Assembly: GCF_020178975.1 (NCBI RefSeq)
Contig: NZ_JAHXBU010000094.1
Span: 248,001-312,000 of the forward strand
Length of the DNA stretch: 64,000 nt
From: Cesiribacter sp. SM1
Lineage (GTDB): Bacteria; Bacteroidota; Bacteroidia; Cytophagales; Cyclobacteriaceae
Reading direction: 5' to 3'
Made by a program: the position numbers and the translations under genes. Below the pieces are notes generated by a model, which was not told where the DNA came from, did no database searches, and saw only the letters and a program-made list of their open reading frames with translations. The number at the start of each line of letters is the position of its first letter. Positions within the stretch are counted from its first letter, which is position 1. Shown piece by piece: positions 53,318 to 62,700 of this stretch.

Positions 53318-54854
53318 GTGCATTTTTAACTTTACCTTCTCCTTTCTGCAGGTTATATACAAAGCCATTGATAATGGCATAGTGCACTTTATCTCCCTTA
53401 AGCAATACAAAATCAGCGGGTTCGTCCATACCAAATCCAGTTGCTGTTTTTGGCAGCTGCAGGTTAATGGGCAATGAACTGTACTCCATATCTTCAGGTA
53501 TGTTGCTTAGCATTACACTGGTGTAGCCGTCTTTCAATAACTTCTCTACGCCGTACAACTGCAGCTGCTGCATATCTTCGAAGGCAAAAGGATATACTTT
53601 ACCGGCTTGTAGCCGCAGGCCTTTGGCATTCAGTTCTTCAAAGCCCTGAAAAACCGACAGATCTCCCAGGTCTTCTATGGAAGATTCGTAGTAAAAGAGA
53701 GGCTGATTTGGCTGCCGTAGCTCGGGCTGCCCCAGCTCGGGCTGCCCCAGCTCAGGCTGCCCCAGCTCAGGCTGCCGCAGTTCTCTCTCATTTCTGTCGA
53801 TGCCTACATCCGCCGTATATAGGAAACCATCTTTTTCAAGCTGTGCATTGCGCACCACCAAATCATAGAAGAAGCGGGCATTTTCCGGTATTTTATCATA
53901 ATCAATAATACTTTCCTGCTGCCAGGAGCCGGTAGCAATGCTCTGAAAAGCAGCAAGCAATGCCACAAAGTTAAGCTTTCGGATTTCCTGCTTTTCCGGA
54001 TCGCCGGGATAGCCACCAGATTCAATTAAAATGGTGCTGGTGCCCCAGCGTTGCATGTTTTCTCCAAAAGCCCGGGGTTCAAAATCGTCGTTCCATTTGG
54101 CTACTCCGCGCGGAATAAAAGGCTGCAGCACTTCATTTAGCTTTACCACCATTTGCATGGCCGGGCGGCGCACGTTGTCAACAGTGCCGGCATCATCAAC
54201 CGGAGGTGCCAGGAGTGCAATGGTGGCAGCAGGTCCTTTTGGGCCTGCCGCATAACGGGGGTTCTGGTCGTGCAGGTTAAAGCCCCAGTCGGCCTGCAGG
54301 CTGTCACGAATATTTTTAAGCAGCTGGCTTTCGGGAGAGGCCAGGCGCTGGGCATCACGGTTAAGGTCTATATCCAGGGCATTGCGCCGCTGGTATCTTG
54401 CTGCTCCATCGGGATTGAGCATGGGCAAAAAATAGAGCGTGGTATTTTGCAGAATATTTTGCCGCAGCGAATCAAAGACATCGTCTTCATCACTCTGAAA
54501 AAAATTAAACAGATCGATAATGGCAGCCGTGGCAGTAGGCTCATCGCCATGCATCTGCGACCACAACAGCACTTTCTTGGGCCCCCACCCTAATTTCACC
54601 AGGTAAATCGGCCGGCCCTCTACCGATTCTCCAGCTTTGGTAACTGTAAAGCGGCTATCGTTCTCCAGTTCTTTAATCAGCACCTCTAACTCCGATGACG
54701 TAAACCTTCGGTGGCTAAGGCGTTCTTCTTTAAAGTTATCGTACTGCTGATAAAGTATCTGCCACACGTTTGGAACGGACTGTTCTTTCAGGGGAACACA
54801 GTTTGTCATAAGTAACAAGTATAGCAAAAAAGAGAAGTAAGCATACTTTCGCAT
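53304..54854 (-). CDS. M14 zinc carboxypeptidase, lipoprotein
   Basis: The 516-residue protein has a lipoprotein signal (YLLLMTNC, Cys19). The M14 core follows: SQMHGDEPTATAAIIDLF holds zinc ligands His and Glu (HxxE), PDGAARYQRRNALDIDLNRD holds the substrate-binding Arg and Asn-Arg, and GFNLHDQNP holds the third zinc ligand His. ILIESGGYPG lies where the catalytic Glu is expected. About 130 residues from the end is a repeated run of five-residue units (QPELG), coded by a 15-bp tandem repeat at 53710-53784. The protein probably trims peptides or peptidoglycan at the cell surface. Confidence 0.88.
   Translation of the reverse strand: MRKYAYFSFLLYLLLMTNCVPLKEQSVPNVWQILYQQYDNFKEERLSHRRFTSSELEVLIKELENDSRFTVTKAGESVEGRPIYLVKLGWGPKKVLLWSQMHGDEPTATAAIIDLFNFFQSDEDDVFDSLRQNILQNTTLYFLPMLNPDGAARYQRRNALDIDLNRDAQRLASPESQLLKNIRDSLQADWGFNLHDQNPRYAAGPKGPAATIALLAPPVDDAGTVDNVRRPAMQMVVKLNEVLQPFIPRGVAKWNDDFEPRAFGENMQRWGTSTILIESGGYPGDPEKQEIRKLNFVALLAAFQSIATGSWQQESIIDYDKIPENARFFYDLVVRNAQLEKDGFLYTADVGIDRNERELRQPELGQPELGQPELGQPELRQPNQPLFYYESSIEDLGDLSVFQGFEELNAKGLRLQAGKVYPFAFEDMQQLQLYGVEKLLKDGYTSVMLSNIPEDMEYSSLPINLQLPKTATGFGMDEPADFVLLKGDKVHYAIINGFVYNLQKGEGKVKNARVKR
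53710..53784 (-). repeat. 15-bp tandem repeat inside the M14 gene
   Basis: Five units of a 15-bp repeat (GGCTGCCCCAGCTCG type) lie in frame and encode RQPEL/GQPEL pentapeptides. The inner three units are nearly identical, the end ones diverged. Because the unit is a multiple of three, length change would alter linker length without a frameshift. Confidence 0.9.
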
Positions 54855-55092
54855 AAAATAGAGAAATAGAATAATTAGGCCTTTTTAAGCTAATTATGTA
54901 TTATACTGCCTGCTTTAACTGATGGTTCATCTACAGAGGGAGTATCAGCCTGAATTATATAAAACAGCTTGTACAAAAGCATAGGCCAGGCAGCAGAACA
55001 GCACTGATGCACCAGCCGCCAGATAATGCTTTGTATGCGCTGATAAAGTTATCGATTCTCTATCTAAAAACTATACACAGCTAAATCCTTCT

Positions 55093-56583
55093 ATGGAACA
55101 CTTTGGGTTTTGGTCGCTGCTGCCACCTGTTATTGCCATTATACTGGCCATCAGAACACGGCAGGTGTACCTATCGCTGCTCACAGGCATTTTTCTGGGC
55201 TGGGTAATTCTTAGCGGCGGCAACCCCATTACAGGCTTTTTTGCCACCCTGCAGGGGCTGGTGGCTGTTTTTCAGGAACCCTCCAATACCCGCACCATTC
55301 TCTTCAGTGCATTGGTAGGCGCCCTGATTGCCTTTGTACAACGCTCGGGCGGAGTGGCCGGTTTTGTGCTGCGGCTGGATGCCTGGCTACAAAAAAAGGC
55401 AGACAACAATGCCTCTGGCTCAGGTATTCGCAAGCGTGTGGAAGGGCTGGCTTTCCTCAGCGGCATGCTGATATTTGTAGAATCAAGCATTTCCGTTTTA
55501 ACGGTGGGTGCCTTGTTCAGGCCGGTATTCGACCGGCTTAAAATCTCCAGGGAAAAACTGGCCTACCTGGCCGATACCTCCTCAGCACCATCCTGCATTC
55601 TGATTCCATTTAATGCCTGGGGGGCCTATATTATGGGTCTGCTTGCCCTGCAGGGCTTTGATCGGCCGTTTGCAACACTGGTACAGGCTTTCCCCTGGAA
55701 CTTTTACCCCATACTGGCCGTGCTGCTGGCTGTGGTGCTTATTGTAACGGGCCGCGATTTTGGCCCCATGCACAGAGCAGAAAAAAGAGCCAGGGAAACC
55801 GGCCAGGTGCTTAGCCCCGATGCTAAGCCCCTGCTCTCTGCCGAGGTAACAGCACTGGAAGCCAAGCCTGGGGTGCCCCCCCGCATGCGCAACATGCTGC
55901 TGCCTATAGTACTGATGGTACTCTTAATGCCCCTGATGCTGGCCTACACCGGCTGGGATGCTGTAGAAGAACCAGGTGTAAGCCTGGGCCGGCACATACT
56001 CTTGTCTATTGGCCAGGGATCCGGCTCTTCGGCAGTGCTTTACTCTATCAGCATTACCCTTTTATTTTCCATGCTGCTTTACAGAGCACAGGGCATTCTT
56101 AAAACCGGCGAGCTGATCGACTTAACCCTGCGTGGCATATCAGACCTGATGCCGCTGGCGCTGCTGATGCTGCTGGCCTTTGCCATAGGCAATGTGTGTA
56201 ATGCGCTGGGCACCGGCCTTTATGCGGCCGAGGCGGTTAAAGGCTGGCTAAACCCGGCCCTGGTACCGGCCATTGTGTTTGTTGTGAGCAGTTTTATTGC
56301 CTTTTCAACAGGTACATCCTGGGGCACCTTTGCCATTATGATCTCCATAGCCATTCCTATGGCCCAGAACCTTGGCTCTCCGCTGCCCCTTACCCTGGCT
56401 GCAGCCCTGGGTGGCGGCGTATTTGGCGATCACTGCTCTCCTATTTCCGATACCAGTATACTGGCATCTATGGCATCGGCCTCCGACCACATCGACCACG
56501 TACGCACACAACTGCCCTATGCACTAGCAGCCGCTGCAGTAGCGCTGGCCTTGTACCTGGTATCTGGCTGGATGATGGTGTAA
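55093..56583 (+). CDS. NhaC-family Na+/H+ antiporter
   Basis: The 496-residue inner-membrane protein has about 11 helices. It starts FGFWSLLPPVIAIILAIRTRQVYLSLLTGIFLGW, the NhaC family opening. The signature VFGDHCSPISDTSILASMASASDHIDHVRTQLPY near residue 440 matches the conserved region of NhaC and related transporters, and STGTSWGTFAIMISIAIPMA precedes it. The exchange is Na+ or another cation or organic acid against H+; members of the broader group also handle malate/lactate. It is a single gene, followed by a degenerate GGTATNN heptamer repeat. Confidence 0.9.
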   Translation: MEHFGFWSLLPPVIAIILAIRTRQVYLSLLTGIFLGWVILSGGNPITGFFATLQGLVAVFQEPSNTRTILFSALVGALIAFVQRSGGVAGFVLRLDAWLQKKADNNASGSGIRKRVEGLAFLSGMLIFVESSISVLTVGALFRPVFDRLKISREKLAYLADTSSAPSCILIPFNAWGAYIMGLLALQGFDRPFATLVQAFPWNFYPILAVLLAVVLIVTGRDFGPMHRAEKRARETGQVLSPDAKPLLSAEVTALEAKPGVPPRMRNMLLPIVLMVLLMPLMLAYTGWDAVEEPGVSLGRHILLSIGQGSGSSAVLYSISITLLFSMLLYRAQGILKTGELIDLTLRGISDLMPLALLMLLAFAIGNVCNALGTGLYAAEAVKGWLNPALVPAIVFVVSSFIAFSTGTSWGTFAIMISIAIPMAQNLGSPLPLTLAAALGGGVFGDHCSPISDTSILASMASASDHIDHVRTQLPYALAAAAVALALYLVSGWMMV

Positions 56584-56585
56584 TA

Positions 56586-56626
56586 GGTATCGGGTATCAG
56601 GTATGGGTACAGGGTATGAGGTACAG
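56586..56626. repeat. Degenerate GGTATNN heptamer repeat
   Basis: About six units of 7 bp (GGTATCG, GGTATCA, GGTATGG, then variants with GTAC and GTATG) lie just after the antiporter stop. The period and GGTAT core match the perfect heptamer array at 63776-63837, and a short trace of the same period lies at 20374-20394. Confidence 0.7.
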
Positions 56627-56736
56627 AAGACGGGCTGCCTGTTCCTATCTGGTTACAGGCATCCATAGCAGGAGGTGCTAAGCTGTTTATAGAGCCTCTA
56701 CAGCAACAAACCAAGACTCCTTACCTGACACCTCCT

Positions 56737-59700
56737 CTACACCAACACGAATTCTACGAAGAAAATGGAGCCTTCGCCCAGCTCGCTGTCGCAGCCAATG
56801 CTGCCCCCCATGGCTTCTACGTAACGTTTGGCAATAGAAAGGCCAAGGCCTGTAGATTCTTCGCCACCGGTTGGCCGGGCTGTTAAGGTCTGAAATTTGC
56901 TGAACAGGCGCCTCTGATCTCTTTTGCTGATGCCCGGCCCCTGGTCTTTGACTTCTATACGGGCTACATCGCCATCCTCATACAGCATCACCTGCACCTG
57001 TGAGCCCGGCGGCGAAAATTTAAGCGCATTGCTGATCAGGTTTTCAAGAATCTGTATCGTATAATTTCTGTCAATCTCTATCTCAAGCGTATTTTCCGGC
57101 AGCACCAGCTGTAGTGCAATGTTTTTGTTAGCAGCCTGTATCCTGAAATTAGTTACCACATCTTCCAGGAGAATTTCCATATCAACCATCTCAAGATTCA
57201 GCGCTATCTCCTGGGAGTCCATGGCATTGGTATTCAGGATACGGGCAATCATATCACTTAAGCGATCTGATGATTTAAGGCTAAGATCCAGGAACTGCTG
57301 CTGATCGGCAGTAAGCTTTTCCGACGCCAGCTTAATCAGGTTTAGCATGCCCCTGATCTGGTTCAGAGGACTACGCAAATCATGGGCAACAATGTTTACC
57401 AGCTCATCTTTTTCCTCATTGAGCAACTGCAGCTCCTTATTTTTTTCTTCCAGAATTTTCTGCTGCACCTTAAGTTCTCCGGTACGTTCTTCTATCCGCT
57501 GCTCCATTTGAGTATAGAGCAGGGCATTTTCCAGCGCTACCGCTATTTGCCCCGATAAAAGCCTGAGCAGCTGCAGCTGCGTTGTTGTAAAAGCACCGGT
57601 TGTTAAAGTATTGTGCAGGTAAATAATGCCCAACACCCGTTGCTGCCTTATTACGGGAAAGCACAGCACCGAGCGAATGTAGCGAATGGCTACCACGGCA
57701 TCGGCAGCAAAACGTTTATCGTTCTGCGCATCCGACAGTACCAGTTCTTCTTTGATCCGAAATGTTAAATTGATGATGGAAGAAGGCAGCTCATTGTACT
57801 CCTCCACGGGCAGGCCAGCCAAAAATTCCACCTCCTGCTGCCCTGCCCTGCCTTTTGCCACTACCTCCAGGCTGTCGTCCCGGTTAATGAGTACATAGCC
57901 TTCCTGTGCACCTGCCTGCTGAAGTACAATATTCAACAGGTTTTCAAGCATTTTGTCGAGCCTCATTTCGCTCGATAGCGCCGTAGCAGCTTTCAGCAGG
58001 CTCTCTACATTTAATGCTTTATTCAACACAGCAGAAAGCCCGCCTGCCTGATCCGCAGTCAGGGACTGAAGTGCCGGGTACTGCCTGAGCATCTGGCTTG
58101 TCTTTGCTTTGGCACCCCACTGCAGGTAGGCCTTATACGCCTTTAGCAGATAATCATTGGCGGTTTCCTCTTTATCCTGAGCCATAAACGATTGCCCGGC
58201 AAGTTCAAGCGCCAGGGCTTTTTCCTGCAGGTATCTGTGCTCCTGAGCACCCTGCACTGCATTTTCATACTCAGTGCGGGCGCCAGGGTAATCTCCTTTT
58301 ATCCGGGAAACTTCTGCCTGCAGCAGGTTGTACTTATGCCTGAAGTTCATGGGCGCATTTCGTGCCCACTTTTCCATGCTGTTCCTGGCTTTTTTTAATC
58401 TTGCTAAGGCTTTTTTCTGCTCTGCCGGGGGCAGATGCTGATACCTGGCCGCCTGCAGAAGCCCATCGTAAAAAACATAAGCCGGCAATACAGCCGAGCC
58501 CATCACATTTTCACTTTTATCGGCCAGAAAGTCGCTGTATTCCTGTGCCATGCTGTACTGGCCTGATAAGTACGCCAGTATAAGCTTCTGGAGATAAAGG
58601 TAGTAAACGCCTGTTTTGCTGCTTTCTCTAAAGGCGGGGCTAACCACCTCCCTTTCATCAAAAACAGCTCCCTGCAGCTTTACCGACAGCTCACCCTCCT
58701 GCATCAGGTTCAGCACTGCCTGATGAAAAAGCTGCGTTTGCTGATAGAGCAGCTCTTGTTTTAACTGCAGTATGTTCTGGCTGAAAAGCTCCATTTTTGC
58801 AGCCAGCTGCGGCAGGGGCTCACCGGCCAGGTAACCATGGGTGCACTGAATCATTAAACCTGAGGCGGCAAATTCAAGGTCTCCATTTTTAAGGCCCGAC
58901 TCGTATGCCGCTTTTGCTATTTCCAGCGAATTGCGGAGCGGGTTTATCCAGAAATCAAGAAAAGCCGCTATAACCACATAGGTTTTAGCTACAGCAGCCT
59001 CAGCATGCAGCGATTCCAGCAAGTCTGCAGCCAGCCTGCCATAAGCATAGCCCGTTTGCACCTTATTGAACAAAGCGGTTTGTAATACTCCGTACCCACT
59101 GTAGGCGGGAATTGAGGCAATGGTGTTACCATATTTTATAGACAATTGCACCAGTTTGCACACAAACACAGGAAACAGCATAGGTGCAGAGCGGGATACT
59201 GCAGCACCTACACTGCCCATAATTTGCATAATGGCAAGGGCTTTTGGATCCGTCATGCGGGGTAAGGATGACAGCTTATGAATGCCTTTTCGCTTAAGCA
59301 CCCATTCGGTTTTTAGCAGGCTGGCTACTATTGCTGCCTTGCCTGGTTTCCGCGGCAGCTTTACGCCCAGTTCTGCTAAAATCGACATAGCCGTATCTAC
59401 AGCAGCCCGACCTTCATTTCTGGCAATAAGGGATTGTATTTTAGTATCAACCGCCCTTGCTTTATCCAACACATGTTGTGCGTGCTGCTCAACCTGCTGA
59501 AAACAGATTTCGAGCTGATCGAAAGCGCCGGCTAAATATGCGGCATAGGCTGCTTCTGTATACAGATCCAGCGTAAGCCTATAATTGCTCTGCCAGCAGT
59601 GCTGCGGCAAGAGCGCCAGACCATCCTGAAAGTACTTAAGCGCTACACCATAGCCGGTAGCACCCATTGCTTTAAGGCCAGCCCGAAGGTTTAGCGCTGC

Positions 59701-61917
59701 CAGCTTAAGCTGTTCTGCCCCATCTAGCAGCTGTTGTGCCAGGCTTAAATGCGTTACAACATCAAACAGCACTTCATCATTATCCTCCAGCTTAGCCAGG
59801 AGCAGCCCGCCAATCTGATGGTGAACATGCAGCCTGTGCTCATCGCCCAGGGTAGAATAAACAGCCTGAAGCAAACGATCGTGCAGAAAGCGATACATAG
59901 TATCTTTATCACCTGCTTCTGTTGCTATTTCTGTTATGATGTAGCCTTCCTCAACAGCTTTTTTTAATACTGCCTGCGGGTACTCCACCAGGTCGCCTAC
60001 CAGTTCAATGATCAGGCCCTGGCTAAAGCGCTTACCAATGCAGGCTGCAATTACCAGCATGGCCTGTGTTTCTTTATCCAGCTGGTTAAAGCGGGATATC
60101 ATCAGGCTTAGTACGTTTTCCGTCTGGGGCAGCTGCTGAATTCCGCTGATGTTCCAATGCCACCTGTCTGCCGGCACAGCTCCTTTTACTGCTTTATTAT
60201 ACACCAGCCCTGCCTGAAAAGCTGTGCGTAAAAACTGGGTCAGAAACAGCGGATTTCCTTTGGTTTTGGCAAAGAGTACATTGGCCAGCTCTTCAGTGTC
60301 GCCGGGGCTTTCCTGAAAGGTTTCGGCCAGAAATTTGTTTACTTCAGCTAAATTAAGATTTGACAGCTCCATTTCCAGCCTGCCAAACCCCGGCTTTTTA
60401 TTCTGAAGCAAAGAGATAAGCGGATGGTCCTGCCCTACTTCTTCCTTGCGGTATATCCCCAGAAAAAGGAAGCAGGTAAACTCCTCATCTGAAAACAGCT
60501 CCTGCAGCAGGTTAAAGGTTGCGCTATCAGCCCACTGCAAATCATCCAGCTGAAAAACCAGCGGGTGCGCCTCGTCTGCAAGTGCTTTTATAAAGTTTAT
60601 AAGCACAGCATGAAAACGGTACTGCGCCTCCGGCCCCTCCAGCTGGGCAACTGCAGTTGGCTGGCTGCCCATCAGCAGGTTCAGGTGCGGAATAAGGCCT
60701 GAAAGAATTTTAACTTCTTTCCCAACGGCCTCCCTTACTTTCTCCCGCCAGTAGATCAGTTCTTCATCTTTTCGGGTAAGCCAGATTTCAATAAGTCCTC
60801 CCAGGGCCTGAATAAGCCCATCATAAGGTTTGTTGGCAGAAAGCAACTCAAACTTGCCTTTGGCAATACTGGCTTTTTCCTGTTTAGCCCAGGCATGTAC
60901 CTGCTCTGCCAATGTTGTTTTACCTATACCTGCATGGCCACTTATCCACACCTGTTCTGCCGCGCCCCTGTTAATACGCTGCCAGACCTGGCGAAGCAGC
61001 CTGATCTCGTGCTCACGGCCAAAAAGAGGTAAAGGAAACTGCAGCCGTGGCGCAGCATCGAAGCGGGCAAGGCTAAAAACCGGAATCTCCCCCTTCTGTC
61101 CCAGCAGGGCTGTACATTGCTCCAGATCGGCCTGTACACCCGCAGCAGACTGGTAGCGGGCTTCGGGTGCCTTGGTTAGCAGTTTGTGTATGATCTGAGC
61201 TATAGTAGCCGGTACCTCTGGATTTACCTGCAAAAGGAAAGGCGGCGCTACCGCCAGATGCGCATGAATAAGCGCCTGTGGATTGTTGCAGAGGTCCCGG
61301 AAGGGAAGGCTTTCCCCGAAAAGCTCATAGAGTACAACACCCAGGCTGTACAGATCGGCACGCTCATCGGCATTATTAGTTACATTTCCGCTTAGCTCCG
61401 GGGCCATATAGGGTAAAGCCAGGCTTTGGGGCAGATCAGAGCCGTGCACTTCTTTAGGAATGGGGCTGGCAAGCTTAAAATCCAGAAGAGTCGTAGACAG
61501 GGTGTCGGGCTGTACAATTATATTTTCGCTGCAGAAGTTTCCATGCAGCAGCCCCCTTTTGTGCAGCACATCCAGCAACTGGCACAGGCTAATGGCAATT
61601 ATAACTTTTTCGGAAAGTGCGGGGCGATGCCGGGCCAGGTACTGCTTCAGGTTCAGGCCTTCCACATAGTGCAAAACCAATGCAGTATGATACTCTATGG
61701 TTAGCTTTCCCAGTACAGGGCGTACCTTTTTTGAAGACACCAGGCTTAAACATTGAAACTCATTCTCCAGCTGCCTGACAGTTTCTGTATCTTCCTGATC
61801 CCTTACCAGCTTTATGACTACACTATCTCCATAGGCAGGAAGGTCTGTCACATACAGTTGTGTATGTTTGCCGTCGTGTAAAAGAACAGCTCCTTCCAGA
61901 AGATCTTTGCCTGCCAT
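56737..61917 (-). CDS. Giant hybrid sensor kinase: Ser/Thr-kinase-like, AAA ATPase, GAF, histidine kinase
   Basis: The 1726-residue protein has no signal peptide. Residues 1-270 are a protein-kinase-like domain: Lys36 in VVIKLV, Glu in the next helix, and the APE motif at about 172-174 are present. The catalytic loop reads HGNFCSEN (125-132) instead of HRDxKxxN, and DFG reads DFK (146-148). So the Asp is replaced by Asn127 and the kinase is probably inactive. Residues about 298-640 are an AAA/ORC-type ATPase (Walker A GHAGIGKTT at 327-335, Walker B LVFQLDDLQWAD at 453-464). Next is a long helical repeat region (to about 1270), then GAF (about 1290-1450), a coiled coil and HisKA with phospho-His1512 in VAHDLRSP. 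The HATPase follows (N box LENLISNALK, G1 DQGPGIS, G2 STGLGLSIAKRY). The layout matches the large ATP-binding sensor kinases of cyanobacteria and Bacteroidota. No response regulator is adjacent. Confidence 0.9.
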   Translation of the reverse strand: MAGKDLLEGAVLLHDGKHTQLYVTDLPAYGDSVVIKLVRDQEDTETVRQLENEFQCLSLVSSKKVRPVLGKLTIEYHTALVLHYVEGLNLKQYLARHRPALSEKVIIAISLCQLLDVLHKRGLLHGNFCSENIIVQPDTLSTTLLDFKLASPIPKEVHGSDLPQSLALPYMAPELSGNVTNNADERADLYSLGVVLYELFGESLPFRDLCNNPQALIHAHLAVAPPFLLQVNPEVPATIAQIIHKLLTKAPEARYQSAAGVQADLEQCTALLGQKGEIPVFSLARFDAAPRLQFPLPLFGREHEIRLLRQVWQRINRGAAEQVWISGHAGIGKTTLAEQVHAWAKQEKASIAKGKFELLSANKPYDGLIQALGGLIEIWLTRKDEELIYWREKVREAVGKEVKILSGLIPHLNLLMGSQPTAVAQLEGPEAQYRFHAVLINFIKALADEAHPLVFQLDDLQWADSATFNLLQELFSDEEFTCFLFLGIYRKEEVGQDHPLISLLQNKKPGFGRLEMELSNLNLAEVNKFLAETFQESPGDTEELANVLFAKTKGNPLFLTQFLRTAFQAGLVYNKAVKGAVPADRWHWNISGIQQLPQTENVLSLMISRFNQLDKETQAMLVIAACIGKRFSQGLIIELVGDLVEYPQAVLKKAVEEGYIITEIATEAGDKDTMYRFLHDRLLQAVYSTLGDEHRLHVHHQIGGLLLAKLEDNDEVLFDVVTHLSLAQQLLDGAEQLKLAALNLRAGLKAMGATGYGVALKYFQDGLALLPQHCWQSNYRLTLDLYTEAAYAAYLAGAFDQLEICFQQVEQHAQHVLDKARAVDTKIQSLIARNEGRAAVDTAMSILAELGVKLPRKPGKAAIVASLLKTEWVLKRKGIHKLSSLPRMTDPKALAIMQIMGSVGAAVSRSAPMLFPVFVCKLVQLSIKYGNTIASIPAYSGYGVLQTALFNKVQTGYAYGRLAADLLESLHAEAAVAKTYVVIAAFLDFWINPLRNSLEIAKAAYESGLKNGDLEFAASGLMIQCTHGYLAGEPLPQLAAKMELFSQNILQLKQELLYQQTQLFHQAVLNLMQEGELSVKLQGAVFDEREVVSPAFRESSKTGVYYLYLQKLILAYLSGQYSMAQEYSDFLADKSENVMGSAVLPAYVFYDGLLQAARYQHLPPAEQKKALARLKKARNSMEKWARNAPMNFRHKYNLLQAEVSRIKGDYPGARTEYENAVQGAQEHRYLQEKALALELAGQSFMAQDKEETANDYLLKAYKAYLQWGAKAKTSQMLRQYPALQSLTADQAGGLSAVLNKALNVESLLKAATALSSEMRLDKMLENLLNIVLQQAGAQEGYVLINRDDSLEVVAKGRAGQQEVEFLAGLPVEEYNELPSSIINLTFRIKEELVLSDAQNDKRFAADAVVAIRYIRSVLCFPVIRQQRVLGIIYLHNTLTTGAFTTTQLQLLRLLSGQIAVALENALLYTQMEQRIEERTGELKVQQKILEEKNKELQLLNEEKDELVNIVAHDLRSPLNQIRGMLNLIKLASEKLTADQQQFLDLSLKSSDRLSDMIARILNTNAMDSQEIALNLEMVDMEILLEDVVTNFRIQAANKNIALQLVLPENTLEIEIDRNYTIQILENLISNALKFSPPGSQVQVMLYEDGDVARIEVKDQGPGISKRDQRRLFSKFQTLTARPTGGEESTGLGLSIAKRYVEAMGGSIGCDSELGEGSIFFVEFVLV

Positions 61918-62126
61918 TATGGCTTTCTCATCATAAAATGTCTATAAAAATATATAGCAATAACCATACAAAAAAATAACCTACCAAAAAAGAAGGGCAG
62001 CTTAAGAGCCAGCCTGTGTACGAAATTGCCCTGAAAATAACCTTTAGCTTTTACATCCCGAATGTATAGTGTTAAAGGCGTTTTAGCTAATTCTTTTAAA
62101 ATTAGGTTACCATTAGAGTAACTCAT
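61917..62126 (-). CDS. Small putative membrane protein overlapping the sensor kinase start
   Basis: This 69-residue frame ends at a TAATG junction shared with the sensor kinase start, a form that couples translation. It has a basic N-terminal half and one membrane segment near the end (LPFFFGRLFFCMVIAIYFYRHF). I recognise no family. The upstream region is the A/T-rich gap before the DUF2267 gene. It may instead be only the leader of the kinase mRNA. Confidence 0.42.
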   Translation of the reverse strand: MSYSNGNLILKELAKTPLTLYIRDVKAKGYFQGNFVHRLALKLPFFFGRLFFCMVIAIYFYRHFMMRKP

Positions 62127-62190
62127 GAAAGGTGCTGTCGTAGTTTTTAATAGAGATTAATTTTTTTGTAACCCCTTAATTTTTAAGTAT

Positions 62191-62631
62191 ATGGCATTAG
62201 ATTTCAATAAATTCGCACAAGAAGGTAATACATTCGTCAATCAACTTGCAGAAAAGCTAGGGCATACCAGCGAGCAGGACCGTGGGCAGGTAACCCGCAT
62301 CCTTAAAGCTGTGATGCATACCCTTAGGGATAGCCTGGAGTTCCATGAAAACCTGCATGTTATTTCCCAGCTGCCAATGGCCCTTAAGGCTGTGTGGGTA
62401 GACCAGTGGGAGTACAAGGAGAAGCCCCATCGTGCGCGCAGCATAGAGGAGTTTAAAGATATTGTTAAATCTTACCAGCGCCTCTATGGTGAACAGAATT
62501 TTGACTGGGGCAAGGGTACAGACGAGATTGTACGGATTACCATCGACTCCCTGAAGCAGTACCTTACTACAGGTGAGGCCATTCATGTAATGGGCCAGCT
62601 ACCTAAAGAGGTACAGGAGATCATGGGATAA
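62191..62631 (+). CDS. DUF2267 domain protein
   Basis: This 146-residue soluble protein is a single DUF2267 domain: LAEKLGHTSEQDRGQVTRILKAVMHTLRDSLEF in the first half, and VMGQLPKEVQEIMG at the end closing the second repeat unit. The family contains two helical repeats, each with a QLP motif (ISQLPMALK and MGQLPKEV). The function is unknown. It is divergent from the sensor-kinase unit and ends at a strong terminator. Confidence 0.9.
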   Translation: MALDFNKFAQEGNTFVNQLAEKLGHTSEQDRGQVTRILKAVMHTLRDSLEFHENLHVISQLPMALKAVWVDQWEYKEKPHRARSIEEFKDIVKSYQRLYGEQNFDWGKGTDEIVRITIDSLKQYLTTGEAIHVMGQLPKEVQEIMG

Positions 62632-62642
62632 AAGCTTGTTGA

Positions 62643-62693
62643 AAGCATAAAAGAAGCGCTTCTGCTGTTTGCGGAAGCGCTTCTTTTATGCTT
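62643..62693. terminator. Bidirectional intrinsic terminator with 20-bp perfect stem
   Basis: AAGCATAAAAGAAGCGCTTC pairs perfectly with its complement at 62674-62693 across an 11-nt loop. A and T tracts are inside the stem on both sides. It serves the convergent DUF2267 gene and the secreted-protein gene at 62701. Confidence 0.93.
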
Positions 62694-62700
62694 ATATTTT

